Notes under the pieces: generated by a model
What the model was told of the DNA's origin: nothing
What the model saw: the letters and a program-made list of their open reading frames with translations, nothing else
Database searches by the model: none
Assembly (NCBI GenBank): GCA_019359045.1
Contig: JAHHIA010000005.1
Location: 1-64,000 of the forward strand
Direction: 5' to 3'
Length of the DNA: 64,000 bases
From: Scytolyngbya sp. HA4215-MV1
GTDB lineage: Bacteria; Cyanobacteriota; Cyanobacteriia; Leptolyngbyales; Leptolyngbyaceae
Translations under genes and position numbers: made by a program
Shown: in pieces, positions 39,506 through 48,685 of the stretch
How the letters are laid out: each line of letters opens with the position of its first letter
Numbering within the stretch: position 1 is the first letter of the stretch

Positions 39506-41305
39506 ATGCAAACGACGGTTTATCAACCAGATTTACAAACGCTGGGTCAACAGTTGCAGTTACTCTTTGCTGAGATGCCACTGGGTATCCGTTGTATGTT
39601 CAAAGATGATAGTTTGATTGTGCTAGGACAGCACCAATCGGACTTATCGCTCGAACCGAAACAAGTACTTCAGTCGCTAGAGCGCAAAATTCAGTCGCTC
39701 CAAATTGGGTTTACTCATCGTGTCCAGTTATATCTGCAAAGGGCTGGGCAACAGGAACCCTATGCTCAGAGGCAGTTCCTGATTCAGCCACCGCCCCCGC
39801 CACCCAACCCAAAACTGTGCCAAGGGTCTGCTAAATCAGCAGAGGTAGAAGAAGCCTGGATTCCTGCGGATGAAGAATTGAGTGATCTGATGCATCAGTT
39901 GGTCGCTGTCTCGCCAACTCCTGAACAGAGCACTGCCTTGGCAGCGGCTGGTTCAGAATCCAGTGAAATGGGGACGTTTACGCCAGCGTCTTTGGCACTG
40001 TTGCAATCTGCGATCGAGCGGGTGGAGCCTGCTTTGTTGCCTGGTGTATGGCGCGATCGCCAGGCAATGGCAATGTTGGGCGTGGCGATGCTTGGCTTCA
40101 CAGCTGGGGTATATGGCATCACACGCCCTTGTGTGCTGGGAAGTTGCACTGAGATCCAAACCGCTCGATCGCTCAGTCAACAACTGACTCAAACCCTACA
40201 ACAGGCAAACACTCCCCAAGACTTGCAATCTGCTCAGCAACAAATTGGCAAAGCTGTAGCAATGCTGGAGACCATCCCCCTCTGGTCGGTGCGCCACTCA
40301 GAAGCGCAGACATTGCTCAAAAACTGCCGCCAGCAAGGCGAACAGTTGGCGCAGGTTACAGGTGTGGAAGATCTGGCGGAGATCGCCTTGCAGAAAAGCC
40401 AGAATGCACCTTTGTCCGTGTCCGATTGGCGATCGGTACAAACGCTATGGCAATCGACCATTCGGCAACTTGAAAAAACTCCCGTTAGCAGTGATCTGGC
40501 TCCCTTTGTGCAACGCAAGCTCGATCTCTATCGAGCAAAGCTGGCAGATGCTGAGCAACAGATGCAGCAGGAACAGCAGGCAGAACAAATCCTCAACACC
40601 GCCAAAGAAGCGGTCAAGCTGGCAAAGGCACGCGAAGGAGTGGCGCAAACCCCGGCCAATTGGCAACTGGTGCGCGGCTCCTGGCAGGCAGTGATCGATC
40701 GCCTACAACAAGTTCCCAGCGGCACTGCATCAGCCAAAGAATCATTTCCTTTATTGGAAGCCTACCGGGCAAAATTGAATCAAATTGATCAACGCATCCA
40801 AAAGGAACGATCGTCTGCACAGATTCTGGAAGAAGCCAATCAACAGGCACTCAAAGCGCAAGAAGCCGAACAAAACAGCAATTGGCAGCAAGCCGTTGAG
40901 AATTGGAACCAAGCGATCTCATCCGTTCGCAAAGTGCCTGTTGGTTCTGCTTACCAAGCCTCTGTCGATTCTTTAGTCACTGCCTACACTAATGGTTTGA
41001 ACCAGGCAGAGCAAAAAGTTCAGTCTACCCAACAAATTCAAACAGAGGTAGACAAACTCTGTGTAGGGCAACTACGAATTTGCAATCTCCTCTCAGTTGG
41101 CACAGTCGTTAAAGTGCAACTGGCATCGACTTATGTCGAAGCAATTAATACAGCTAGAGATACGGGAGATACCAATTTACAGGCGATCGTGGCAGATCAC
41201 CAACTCGCTCTCCGCTCTGCATTAGAAAAACTTGCCAGTCAATTGCACTTACCCGTCGAAGTTTACGATCCGGGAAATGCTTTGCTCGATCGGCATATGC
41301 CGTAA
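39506..41305 (+). CDS. Membrane protein with W-repeat helical domains
   Basis: A 599-residue protein. Residues 1-90 form a small alpha/beta domain (LQLLFAEMPLGIRCMFKDDS then LIVLGQHQ), then a Pro stretch (QPPPPPPNP) and an acidic linker; a single membrane span is near 187-206 (AMAMLGVAMLGFTAGVYGIT). The remaining part has at least three repeats with W-x(2-3)-V-x(3)-W-x-(S/A)-x-I-x(2)-L-x(2)-(T/V)-P, for example DWRSVQTLWQSTIRQLEKTP, NWQLVRGSWQAVIDRLQQVP and NWQQAVENWNQAISSVRKVP, joined by coiled coils. The repeats resemble TPR-like helical hairpins. Third gene of a possible envelope group with 38066 and 38985. Confidence 0.75.
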   Translation: MQTTVYQPDLQTLGQQLQLLFAEMPLGIRCMFKDDSLIVLGQHQSDLSLEPKQVLQSLERKIQSLQIGFTHRVQLYLQRAGQQEPYAQRQFLIQPPPPPPNPKLCQGSAKSAEVEEAWIPADEELSDLMHQLVAVSPTPEQSTALAAAGSESSEMGTFTPASLALLQSAIERVEPALLPGVWRDRQAMAMLGVAMLGFTAGVYGITRPCVLGSCTEIQTARSLSQQLTQTLQQANTPQDLQSAQQQIGKAVAMLETIPLWSVRHSEAQTLLKNCRQQGEQLAQVTGVEDLAEIALQKSQNAPLSVSDWRSVQTLWQSTIRQLEKTPVSSDLAPFVQRKLDLYRAKLADAEQQMQQEQQAEQILNTAKEAVKLAKAREGVAQTPANWQLVRGSWQAVIDRLQQVPSGTASAKESFPLLEAYRAKLNQIDQRIQKERSSAQILEEANQQALKAQEAEQNSNWQQAVENWNQAISSVRKVPVGSAYQASVDSLVTAYTNGLNQAEQKVQSTQQIQTEVDKLCVGQLRICNLLSVGTVVKVQLASTYVEAINTARDTGDTNLQAIVADHQLALRSALEKLASQLHLPVEVYDPGNALLDRHMP

Positions 41306-41386
41306 GGGATGGGGAATGGGGGGATGGAGTGATGGGGTAAAGAAGTTCTACCTTCTGACTCCTGAATTCTGACCCTTGACTCCTAC
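41306..41386. repeat. Dispersed degenerate repeat between convergent genes
   Basis: GGGATGGGGAATGGGGGGAT then CTTCTGACTCCTGAATTCTG and further TGACYCY heptamers. The first part is the reverse complement of the pyrimidine units at 52835-52860 and the second is the TGACTCC family of 30012. Confidence 0.65.
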
Positions 41387-42478
41387 CTACGTCATCCTCA
41401 ACCGATCGGGATCAATCTGAAACTGCACCTTGGCTTTTTTCTTGCCGCCTGGCAATTCTTGTGCTTCCAGAATATAGCCTTCTTGCTTGAGTTCTTCAAC
41501 AGTGCGCCAGAAGATTTGATTGTTGCGAGAAGAATTACTCCCCAATAGATCAAGATTTTTGAATAAATATTGTTTGGAAATTACCAGATATTGCCCATCT
41601 TCAGGCGTGTCCCATTTCAATCGGCTGGCAAGATACAACAAGAGTTTCATCTTGTAATCGTGTTTGGCGTTGCTGCCTAATTTTTGAGTCAGGTCAACAT
41701 CGTTGCTAAAACGCACGGAGTCACCCGTTCGCCCGACACCCTCAAAGAACTCGAGAGAAATAGTGTAGGCATCGGCGAGTTCGTAGGTATAGTCAGCAGC
41801 GCGGGTCAAGTCAAAGTCGCGGGGCACGTTGTCAATTTCGTAACCTTTAATCCGCAAAACGTTTTTGACGGTAACTTTGGCACCAATGCTATCGCCCTTG
41901 CGGAGTGATTGGGCAAGGACGAGTTCGGTCCGGTGCAGAGCAACGAGGTCGCGATTGAGTTGAGATCGCACCTTGGAAGCAAAGCCACCATCGGGCGTAC
42001 GTGTGTAGCCCAAGCTTTCTAGTAAATCATTGGAACGGAAGGAAATTACGGGATTATTGCCCTGCTTCGCCGCTTCTCGGTAAAAATAGAGGACGATCGC
42101 CACCTGACGGGGATTGAGAAAAGTCAGCAGTGTCATAAACAACCGCTGCAATCGACGATCTTGAATTTTTTCTAGCCCTTTAGTAATCCCCTGATCGACG
42201 CAGGCTTGGAGATCCAACTGCGAATATTGTTGCTTCAGTTCTTCCCACTCTTCGGTGGAAATATTATCCAGTGGCACCCGACGAGTGACCGCAATTTCGC
42301 TACTGTCTTTCGCATCGGCGTTTACCCGCATTTCCAGATAGTAGCCATCCGCATCAGAATGCAATACGGGCAAGCGAACATCCGGGTTGTTGAGGGATGC
42401 CCCGGCTCTGGGCAATACCATCAACAGCTGCCCATCAACTGGAAATGTTGAGTCTTCCTGGTTTTCCACAGTCAGCAC
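41387..42478 (-). CDS. Probable winged-helix DNA-binding / replication-initiator-like protein
   Basis: A 363-residue protein from GTG 42478. Two winged-helix-like halves can be seen: LLTFLNPRQVAIVLYFYREA with VISFRSNDLLESLGYTRTPD (about 116-160), and NAKHDYKMKLLLYLASRLKW with LVISKQYLFKNLDLLGSNSS (about 273-320), ending in a basic tail GGKKKAKVQFQIDPDRLRMT. Doubled winged helices are the layout of plasmid Rep initiators (RepA/RepE/TrfA type), but the match is by pattern only, and a transcription factor is also possible. It lies 9 kb from the ParA-like locus. No iterons are visible around it. Confidence 0.5.
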   Translation of the reverse strand: MLTVENQEDSTFPVDGQLLMVLPRAGASLNNPDVRLPVLHSDADGYYLEMRVNADAKDSSEIAVTRRVPLDNISTEEWEELKQQYSQLDLQACVDQGITKGLEKIQDRRLQRLFMTLLTFLNPRQVAIVLYFYREAAKQGNNPVISFRSNDLLESLGYTRTPDGGFASKVRSQLNRDLVALHRTELVLAQSLRKGDSIGAKVTVKNVLRIKGYEIDNVPRDFDLTRAADYTYELADAYTISLEFFEGVGRTGDSVRFSNDVDLTQKLGSNAKHDYKMKLLLYLASRLKWDTPEDGQYLVISKQYLFKNLDLLGSNSSRNNQIFWRTVEELKQEGYILEAQELPGGKKKAKVQFQIDPDRLRMT

Positions 42479-42933
42479 CGGACAAAGACGATATCTACGT
42501 TAACAGCTCTTGCTTGAACTGAAGCATAGCTTTATACAGAGGTCGGAGGATGTCTGAGAAGTCGTTGTGCCGTCGAGGCACTTAGAGCATAAATTGCAAA
42601 ATCGCTAGCACGATGCCAAAATGTCGTCCAAATGCTACGCTTTTACGATGCTTGCGGATGTGAAAGGAGGTATTGGGCAACACAATTCCGATCCGAAAGA
42701 CCAGACAGAATATTAAAACTTAAAAAAACCATCGGAAAGCTTCTTCATCTCTTTGTAGTCTCCCATATCCGCTAAAGTGCTTAACTTCCTAAGCACAATC
42801 TGTGAGAAGAAATTTCTTTTCCTTGGCTCATTTTATTTGCAATCCTTCTCCATCGCTATCTGAACACTGCTATGCAAATAGCCGTCTGGGTTTTTGGCAC
42901 CCCCCCAAAACTATCCTCATAGCCGCCCAAGTC
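42479..42933. other. Intergenic, divergent promoters
   Basis: About 455 bases. An in-frame stretch upstream of ATG 42934 could extend the GT4 protein to 42802, but it contains unrelated composition (SPSLSEHCYANSRLGFWHPP) and is left out. No other gene seen. Confidence 0.45.
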
Positions 42934-44232
42934 ATGACAAAACATTACGTCTTTTTTACCCGCAGGGTTCTACCGCAGGCTGATCCCCACCTAGTGCAGA
43001 TTATTCAATGTGCGAATGCTGCTGCCAATCTCGGTTATCCCGCTGTTCTGGCCTATCTCCGTCGGGATTGGGGCGCCATGAACCCGATCGAGTGGGCGTT
43101 TCCAATGCAATTCAAACAGCCTGATGCCAAACTGGCTCAGTTCTACAATTTGCAGGAACGACTCAAAGTATTGCCACTGGCAATGCCCTATCCGATCGAT
43201 GCTTGGAAAACCAAATTGACCCATTCCAACACGATCATCTCTCGCTATTACTTCCCTTTTCATTTGCGCCAACAAACCAAAATCGTTCACACCCGTGAGT
43301 GGAATTTTGTCAAAGTTGCGATTCAACATGGCATTCCTGCCATTTATGAACGGGATCATTACGAAGAAAAACCTTACGAACCCGAGATTGTGAACCATCC
43401 CTTGTTTCGAGTCGGGGTAACGGTGGTTGAAAGCGTACGGCAAAACATGATTCGGAATGGGATGCCACCCGAAAAGGTGATTCGTTTGCACAACGGGATC
43501 AACCAGTTATTTCTCTCCAGACGACCTGAACAAGCCGCAGAATGGCGCAAAAAACTATTAGCTCCTCAATATCAAAATGTAGTGGTTTACTCAGGCGGAC
43601 TATATCGCTTCAAAGGAGTCGATTTACTGCTGGAAGTTGCCCGTGAAATGCCTCAGACTCACTTTGTTTTCTTGGGTGGTAAAACAGAACATGTTGAAGC
43701 TTATCGCCACTTGGCACGGGAACAGCAACTGAGTAATACAAGTTTTTTGGGACACCTGCCCCAAGATCAACTACCTGCTCTGATGCAAGCCGCCGACATA
43801 CTGGCACATCCCCATTTATCGGGAGAAGCTGCCAATTTCACTTCTCCGATGAAATTCTTTGATTATATGGGTACGGGCACTCCGATCGTTGCAACCGAAA
43901 TCTCCCCTCTGATGGAATTCAAATCCGCGGGCGTGGTAGCGGGATGGTGCGAGCCCGATAACCCAATTGCTTATGCGCGCTGCTTGCAGCAAGTTCTACA
44001 AACCCATCCCAGAAAGTCGGAAGGCTACTGCAACAGTGTCGAGTTTGTCCGGCAATTTACTTGGGAAAACCGAATTCAGCAGATTCAGCAATATATTGCT
44101 GCCAGTCTACACGATCAGTCAAGTCAGAAGTCGGTGTTGGCAGGTGACAGAGGTGGAATCTCTCCAGCAACTGCGCATTCGATAAGACCTTCTGCAGATT
44201 TATCTAACGGAACTTTTTCATCGCGATATTGA
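42934..44232 (+). CDS. Glycosyltransferase family 4
   Basis: About 432 residues from ATG 42934 (MTKHYVFFTRRVLPQADPHL). Donor-domain landmarks are VVYSGGLYRFKGVDLLLEVA (about 212-231), FVFLGGKTEHVEAYRHLA, FLGHLPQDQLPALMQAADIL and AANFTSPMKFFDYMGTGTPI, where the usual E-x7-E first acid is replaced by N/S residues; the second lies near a KFFDYM segment. This variant is known in some GT4 subgroups. Its 3' end is convergent with two GT87-type genes, suggesting a second surface-glycan locus. Confidence 0.83.
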   Translation: MTKHYVFFTRRVLPQADPHLVQIIQCANAAANLGYPAVLAYLRRDWGAMNPIEWAFPMQFKQPDAKLAQFYNLQERLKVLPLAMPYPIDAWKTKLTHSNTIISRYYFPFHLRQQTKIVHTREWNFVKVAIQHGIPAIYERDHYEEKPYEPEIVNHPLFRVGVTVVESVRQNMIRNGMPPEKVIRLHNGINQLFLSRRPEQAAEWRKKLLAPQYQNVVVYSGGLYRFKGVDLLLEVAREMPQTHFVFLGGKTEHVEAYRHLAREQQLSNTSFLGHLPQDQLPALMQAADILAHPHLSGEAANFTSPMKFFDYMGTGTPIVATEISPLMEFKSAGVVAGWCEPDNPIAYARCLQQVLQTHPRKSEGYCNSVEFVRQFTWENRIQQIQQYIAASLHDQSSQKSVLAGDRGGISPATAHSIRPSADLSNGTFSSRY

Positions 44233-44287
44233 TGGCTTCTAACAACTCCAGTTCTAGAATTCTCAGCTTCTGGTCAGTAGAACGGGA

Positions 44288-44393
44288 CGATTAAACATAC
44301 AACCTGCGTAGGATGGGGAAAGGTATCATTTGTCCATTATTGAGTTGGTCGGTGGGCACAGGTGACGCTCCTTGTCCATCCTACGTTTAATCG
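44288..44393. repeat. Nested inverted repeat between convergent genes
   Basis: CGTAGGATGG at 44307 pairs with CCATCCTACG at 44376; CGATTAAAC at 44288 pairs with GTTTAATCG at 44385. The left arm carries ten extra bases between the two stems. It could be a two-way terminator or a degenerate MITE; CGTAGGATGG-type hairpins are widespread repeats in bacteria. Confidence 0.6.
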
Positions 44394-44417
44394 TAGCCCT
44401 CTACTTACAGCAATTTG

Positions 44418-45770
44418 TCAAAGGAATTCGCGATTTAGAGGTGGAACCCAAGGTTTATTTTTTAGCCAATGCAGACATATCAACACCATGAGACTTCCAA
44501 TCAATAGATAAGATTGCAGGATGTTCAGAACTGGCACAAAGGCTAGGAGGTTCGTGAACTTGAAAAAGTTGCTGCATAATACATAGCTAATAGCTAAATA
44601 AGGCAATGTAAATTTGCCAAAAATTGGATTTTCAAGCAAGTGTGGCAACAAAGCCGCGTAGATGGGTAACAGAATTCCATAATGATGTTCCCAAGCGATG
44701 GGAGAGGCGATCGTTGCCGTCAATACAATCAAAGAAAAATCGATAAAGGCTGCTGGGTCTTTCTTCTTAACCGGCAGTAAAGCGGTGACTAAAAATGTTA
44801 GCGAAGTCATCAATGTGCCGAAGTACACCCAGGGGTTGTAAGGCGGAAATTTTTTGGACTCCCACGCCAGGTTATTGCCATTGAAGAGTAATCGATGCAA
44901 AAGCCCATTCACGGATTGATTGGCATAGAGCGCTTCTCCCCGTTTGGAAATAAAAGATAAAACTTTTAGGTAATCCAAATGATTGGCAAGACCAAAAATT
45001 CCGATCGAAAGCAGCATTCCTAGACCGAAAGTGAGAAGAAAGGGAACTACGAACTTCCATTGTCTACGAACAATTCCCCAAATCAGGATTAAAGCGTACT
45101 GTGGTTTAATCAGACACATAATTCCCAGACAAATCCCGGCAAGCTGCTTCTTTCCAGTAATCCAAAGCCAGAGGGTTACCGCGAAAAGTCCATTTAAGAG
45201 TGTTTGTACCTGTCCTAAGCTATACCCTTTCATGATTGGATAAAAGGTTAAGCCTAAAGCAATTAATGCCACAGCAATGATTCTTCGATCTTTTCGGGAA
45301 TAATTGTTGGCGTTGTCTGACTGATTATCTTTCAAAACGAACTCAAAAATTTTGAATGAAAAAACAAGACTGACGACAACTGAGAGCCAGGAAAGAATAT
45401 TGAGATACCACAATCGTCGCAAAACCATACTGATTAGCAACGAGGAAGGTGGATATTGAAATTTAATATTATTCTTAAAAAAGATGTCGTATATCGGTAC
45501 TCCTTTCTGATGGAGTCTAAGGGCATTTTTCATAGGAAGCCAGGAATCTGGACCTTGATGAAAAATAAAAAATTTACCGATCGTATGAAAAATTCCTACA
45601 TCCTCCCAAGTCTTATAGAGTCGAACCTCTTGCCAGACTGTCGAAAATAGGAACATCAGTAAGCCAGCAATGAAAATGATATTAATTAGAACAATATTGA
45701 CAACCGCAAAGAGAACCAAATTTTTGGTTAGTGGCTTTAGTTGATCCCAGTCTTTAATGAAGTTCTTCAT
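44418..45770 (-). CDS. GT87-type (DUF2029) membrane glycosyltransferase
   Basis: About 450 residues from ATG 45770; GAGGG lies just before. The protein has about ten membrane spans. Family features: PMKNALRLHQKGVPIYDIFF then FQYPPSSLLIS in the first periplasmic loop, GQVQTLLNGLFAV, CLIKPQYALILIWGIVRRQW, ANQSVNGLLHRLLF, and SPIAWEHHYGILLPIYAALL. GT87 enzymes use polyprenyl-phosphate sugars as donors on the outer side of the membrane. It follows a homolog (45784-47142) after 13 bases, so both are co-transcribed and appear to be old duplicates. Confidence 0.8.
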   Translation of the reverse strand: MKNFIKDWDQLKPLTKNLVLFAVVNIVLINIIFIAGLLMFLFSTVWQEVRLYKTWEDVGIFHTIGKFFIFHQGPDSWLPMKNALRLHQKGVPIYDIFFKNNIKFQYPPSSLLISMVLRRLWYLNILSWLSVVVSLVFSFKIFEFVLKDNQSDNANNYSRKDRRIIAVALIALGLTFYPIMKGYSLGQVQTLLNGLFAVTLWLWITGKKQLAGICLGIMCLIKPQYALILIWGIVRRQWKFVVPFLLTFGLGMLLSIGIFGLANHLDYLKVLSFISKRGEALYANQSVNGLLHRLLFNGNNLAWESKKFPPYNPWVYFGTLMTSLTFLVTALLPVKKKDPAAFIDFSLIVLTATIASPIAWEHHYGILLPIYAALLPHLLENPIFGKFTLPYLAISYVLCSNFFKFTNLLAFVPVLNILQSYLLIGSLMVLICLHWLKNKPWVPPLNREFL

Positions 45771-45783
45771 TTCCCTCAGAAAA

Positions 45784-47142
45784 TTAGGATTGAAATGGAG
45801 TAAGAATTGAATTCGATTGATCCGGATTATTTCGTAGTTGATAACGCATCCACAAGAGCGCACCTAGTAGCATGATTCCACCAAAAAAGTAGTAGGAAAT
45901 CAATACCTTAGAAATCAGGAGATTAATCAATGGATTTGCCAGGGTAATTTTGATGGCAGGAGGAGAAATTAACAAGGCACTCAGAGCGATCGGAATCACA
46001 ATTTTGCCCTTTCTAAAGGAACCGAATTGACCCGCAATATACAAGCTATAGGGAATAAGCAGCAATAAATAATAGTGGGTCCATGAAATAGGACTGATTA
46101 ACAACGCCAGCGTTAACACAATACAAAGTTCCAAATTCTTCATTTCCAGGGCCTTTGGTGCTTTAGCACGCCAGCAAACCCAAATACTGCCTCCAATCAG
46201 TACCATAAAAAATAAATATTTGGCGATCCGAGCATCCAAATCCATTTCCAGAGGATACCAATCAGGGGCATTGGTGGTGAATAACCGAATCACAAAAGCG
46301 CTGACAGATTGGTTATTAAAAGCAGACAAAGCTTTGCCCGAGAAAGGTTTGATACATTTTTCATACCACTCTACATGTAAGCCAAACCCAAATATCATGA
46401 TTGACAGCAAAGGAACTACAATCGCAGGCACCAGAAAACCAAGTAGAGATCGCCATTGTTGCCGCAAGAAAAAATAGGCTCCAAATAATACAAGTGGCAC
46501 CTTAATCAAGGCTGCGATCGCGAGCCAAAAGCCCACCCAAAAATTTTTGTTTTTTGCCATTAAAGAAAGTATTAATATAAAAATTGGAAAGAGAAAATGG
46601 GTCGTATTACCGATGGCAATGGAATAATACAAGGGGCCATTGATCACAAATAGCTGAAGAATTAGCCACTGGTTGAAGCCAGAAACTTTTAACCAATCAA
46701 CAAATAAAAAATAACTTGCAAAGGCAATAATAATGCTAAAGACTGTAAAAACTAACTGGGAATTGAACGGATCTAAAGCAGAAAATGGGGTGAGCAGATA
46801 AGCAACGATCGGGATATTGACAAACCCACCTAATCTTCCCTCAATATTGCTACCGTATAACATTTGTGGATTTTCAACGACTAACTTTCCTGCTGGATAG
46901 TAAGCCTTGGTAAAGTCCCCTAAATGATTAAGGCTTTTTGCCAAACTAAATAAACCTATCATCATTCCGATCACTGGCAAAACCATCAGTACCTGACTTT
47001 GCCAATTACTATTCCATTTTTGGGTAAACCGAAATCCTACATAGCTGAGACTGGAAGTAACAATGAGTAATGAAAAATAGAAAACATACAGTTGCCAATC
47101 AGCAATCATAACTTTAGAGAGATCAATCAGGGCAATTAGCAT
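45784..47142 (-). CDS. GT87-type (DUF2029) membrane glycosyltransferase
   Basis: A 452-residue polytopic protein, first gene of the pair. Matching features: FTKAYYPAGKLVVENPQMLY and GGFVNIPIVAYLLTPF in the loop, SIAIGNTTHFLFPIFILILS, ALIKVPLVLFGAYFFLRQQW, FNNQSVSAFVIRLF and SPISWTHYYLLLLIPYSLYI. The order of motifs is the same as in the downstream gene, though overall similarity is low. Likely polyprenyl-phosphate-dependent mannosyl- or arabinosyl-type transferases for a surface glycan. Confidence 0.78.
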   Translation of the reverse strand: MLIALIDLSKVMIADWQLYVFYFSLLIVTSSLSYVGFRFTQKWNSNWQSQVLMVLPVIGMMIGLFSLAKSLNHLGDFTKAYYPAGKLVVENPQMLYGSNIEGRLGGFVNIPIVAYLLTPFSALDPFNSQLVFTVFSIIIAFASYFLFVDWLKVSGFNQWLILQLFVINGPLYYSIAIGNTTHFLFPIFILILSLMAKNKNFWVGFWLAIAALIKVPLVLFGAYFFLRQQWRSLLGFLVPAIVVPLLSIMIFGFGLHVEWYEKCIKPFSGKALSAFNNQSVSAFVIRLFTTNAPDWYPLEMDLDARIAKYLFFMVLIGGSIWVCWRAKAPKALEMKNLELCIVLTLALLISPISWTHYYLLLLIPYSLYIAGQFGSFRKGKIVIPIALSALLISPPAIKITLANPLINLLISKVLISYYFFGGIMLLGALLWMRYQLRNNPDQSNSILTPFQS

Positions 47143-48112
47143 GGCAAATAGAGAATGTATCTAAAAGGGTAAAACGACGGGTGATCAATTACATTCAATT
47201 GATTCACTTAACGGTTGTGTGAGGGAATCTCAGCTAAATCAATAAGCGCATCCAAATTAGTTAAATGATGATCTTTATGAATGCTCGAATGGAAAAACTT
47301 TAACACTTGCTACTCAGTTGATCTCTAATTCTGTTCGATGAAAGAGCAATTGTCCCGATTTCAAGAAGCCTTATGACTCTTCTAAAGGCAGGCAAGTCAA
47401 TCTGGATAGTCAGAAAGAATTTCTTAAAATTTTTCTCGCAAAGTATTTTTTCATCCGCATCACTGAGAGCTAAGTAGGCGGCCCTAATTAATTACAAGAA
47501 AGGGGTTTGGGGCTGCCCCCCAGGCAGGGGGTTTTTACCCCTCCACCCCCAAAAACATCTTCAATTTAATCTAGCCCAGCTACTTACTGCATCGTTTTGA
47601 TAAAAATGACATGATGTGATGCGCGGTTAGCCCCTGATGAATGCTACAGATTTTCACCATTATTGCTGATGCCTTGTGGGTAAACGATTGAAGGCGCAAA
47701 GCCTTTACATATTCTTTATACACAAACTATTTGAAGTTCATCGTAACTATCGTGATTCTAGTCTTGAAAGAATCAAAATCTTTTTGGACCGATTAGTCCA
47801 AAATCTAGATTTTGGACTAATCGGTTTGCTTAAATTTCTTTATATCTCTTTATTTTTTGGACTTCTTAGATAGTTGCTTCCGACACAACTAATCAAATAA
47901 GTTTATATTATTTATCAGAAAAATTTTCTGTGCCTCTCATGGAATCTTGATTTTCGAATTGAACTTTGACAGCAGAGACCGCTCTACTCAACCCCCTATC
48001 CGCGTCAGGTCGCTGGGTTGTTCGTCAAAGCAGAACTGATAGTTTTTTGGGCTGTTGGGTTTGTCCAAAACTGGAGGCGATTTGCCAAGTAGAATACGGC
48101 TCAAGTTTCTCT
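47143..48112. other. Long intergenic region with repeats
   Basis: About 970 bases. It contains a G/C-rich repeat unit at about 47493-47560 (GGGGTTTGGGGCTGCCCCCC followed by AGGCAGGGGG and CCCCTCCACCCCC), and the perfect palindrome at 47789-47824. No protein-like frame; a 65-codon plus-strand frame across the palindrome looks accidental. Confidence 0.5.
47789..47824. repeat. Perfect 36-bp palindrome
   Basis: CCGATTAGTCCAAAATCT is followed at once by its exact reverse complement. There is no spacer. TTTGCTTAAATTTC follows on the plus strand. It may act as a terminator, a cruciform or a site for a dimeric protein. Confidence 0.85.
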
Positions 48113-48685
48113 CTAAAACAGAACTTCAACTGTTCCACAATCAAGTTTGTATTGCGCTCCAACAATCTTGAGTCTGCTGTGTTGTACCAATTCGGCAACT
48201 GGCATCGAGGATTTCAACTGTTCCACCACCAGCTGAATGTTTGCTCGGACAGCATTATCCAGCAGATCACCTGGTTCATCTTTGGCTCGATCCACGGCAG
48301 GTTGAATGGCATTCAACAGGGTGCTAATGTGACCTGGAATATCTGCATGTTTTACTGTTGCCGCTACTGCACCACAGCGCTCGTGTCCCAATACCAACAC
48401 CAGCGATGTACCCAACTCTTCTGCTGCATACTCAATACTACCCAGGATGGCATCATCCAAAATATTGCCCGCAACCCGAATCACGAATAGATCCCCCAAG
48501 CCCTGATCGAAGATAATCTCCGGGGGAACCCGAGAATCGGCACAGCCCAAGATTACGGCAAAAGGGTGTTGCCCTGTGGCAATTGCCCGCATTCGGCTAC
48601 TGGACTGGTGATGATGCACTAATTGATGAGTAACATAGCGCTGGTTACCAGCAATGAGCTTTTCGAGGGCATGGTCTGCTTTCAT
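48113..48685 (-). CDS. Beta-class carbonic anhydrase
   Basis: A 190-residue protein. Zinc ligands are Cys48 in ILGCADSRVPPE, His101 and Cys104 in VLGHERCGAV; the Asp50-Arg52 dyad is present. It interconverts CO2 and bicarbonate. The length is that of plain beta enzymes, much shorter than carboxysomal CcaA, and no C-terminal extension is present. A signal peptide is not seen, so cytosolic. It is not next to carboxysome genes. ATG 48685 has a weak ribosome site. Confidence 0.9.
   Translation of the reverse strand: MKADHALEKLIAGNQRYVTHQLVHHHQSSSRMRAIATGQHPFAVILGCADSRVPPEIIFDQGLGDLFVIRVAGNILDDAILGSIEYAAEELGTSLVLVLGHERCGAVAATVKHADIPGHISTLLNAIQPAVDRAKDEPGDLLDNAVRANIQLVVEQLKSSMPVAELVQHSRLKIVGAQYKLDCGTVEVLF

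Noticed and set aside
47676-47873. 65-codon plus-strand frame across the 36-bp palindrome
   Set aside because: No ribosome site, and the sequence LVQNLDFGLIGLL is mostly translated palindrome.
48113-48685. Carboxysomal carbonic anhydrase CcaA
   Set aside because: Only 190 residues, without the C-terminal extension of CcaA and without carboxysome neighbours.
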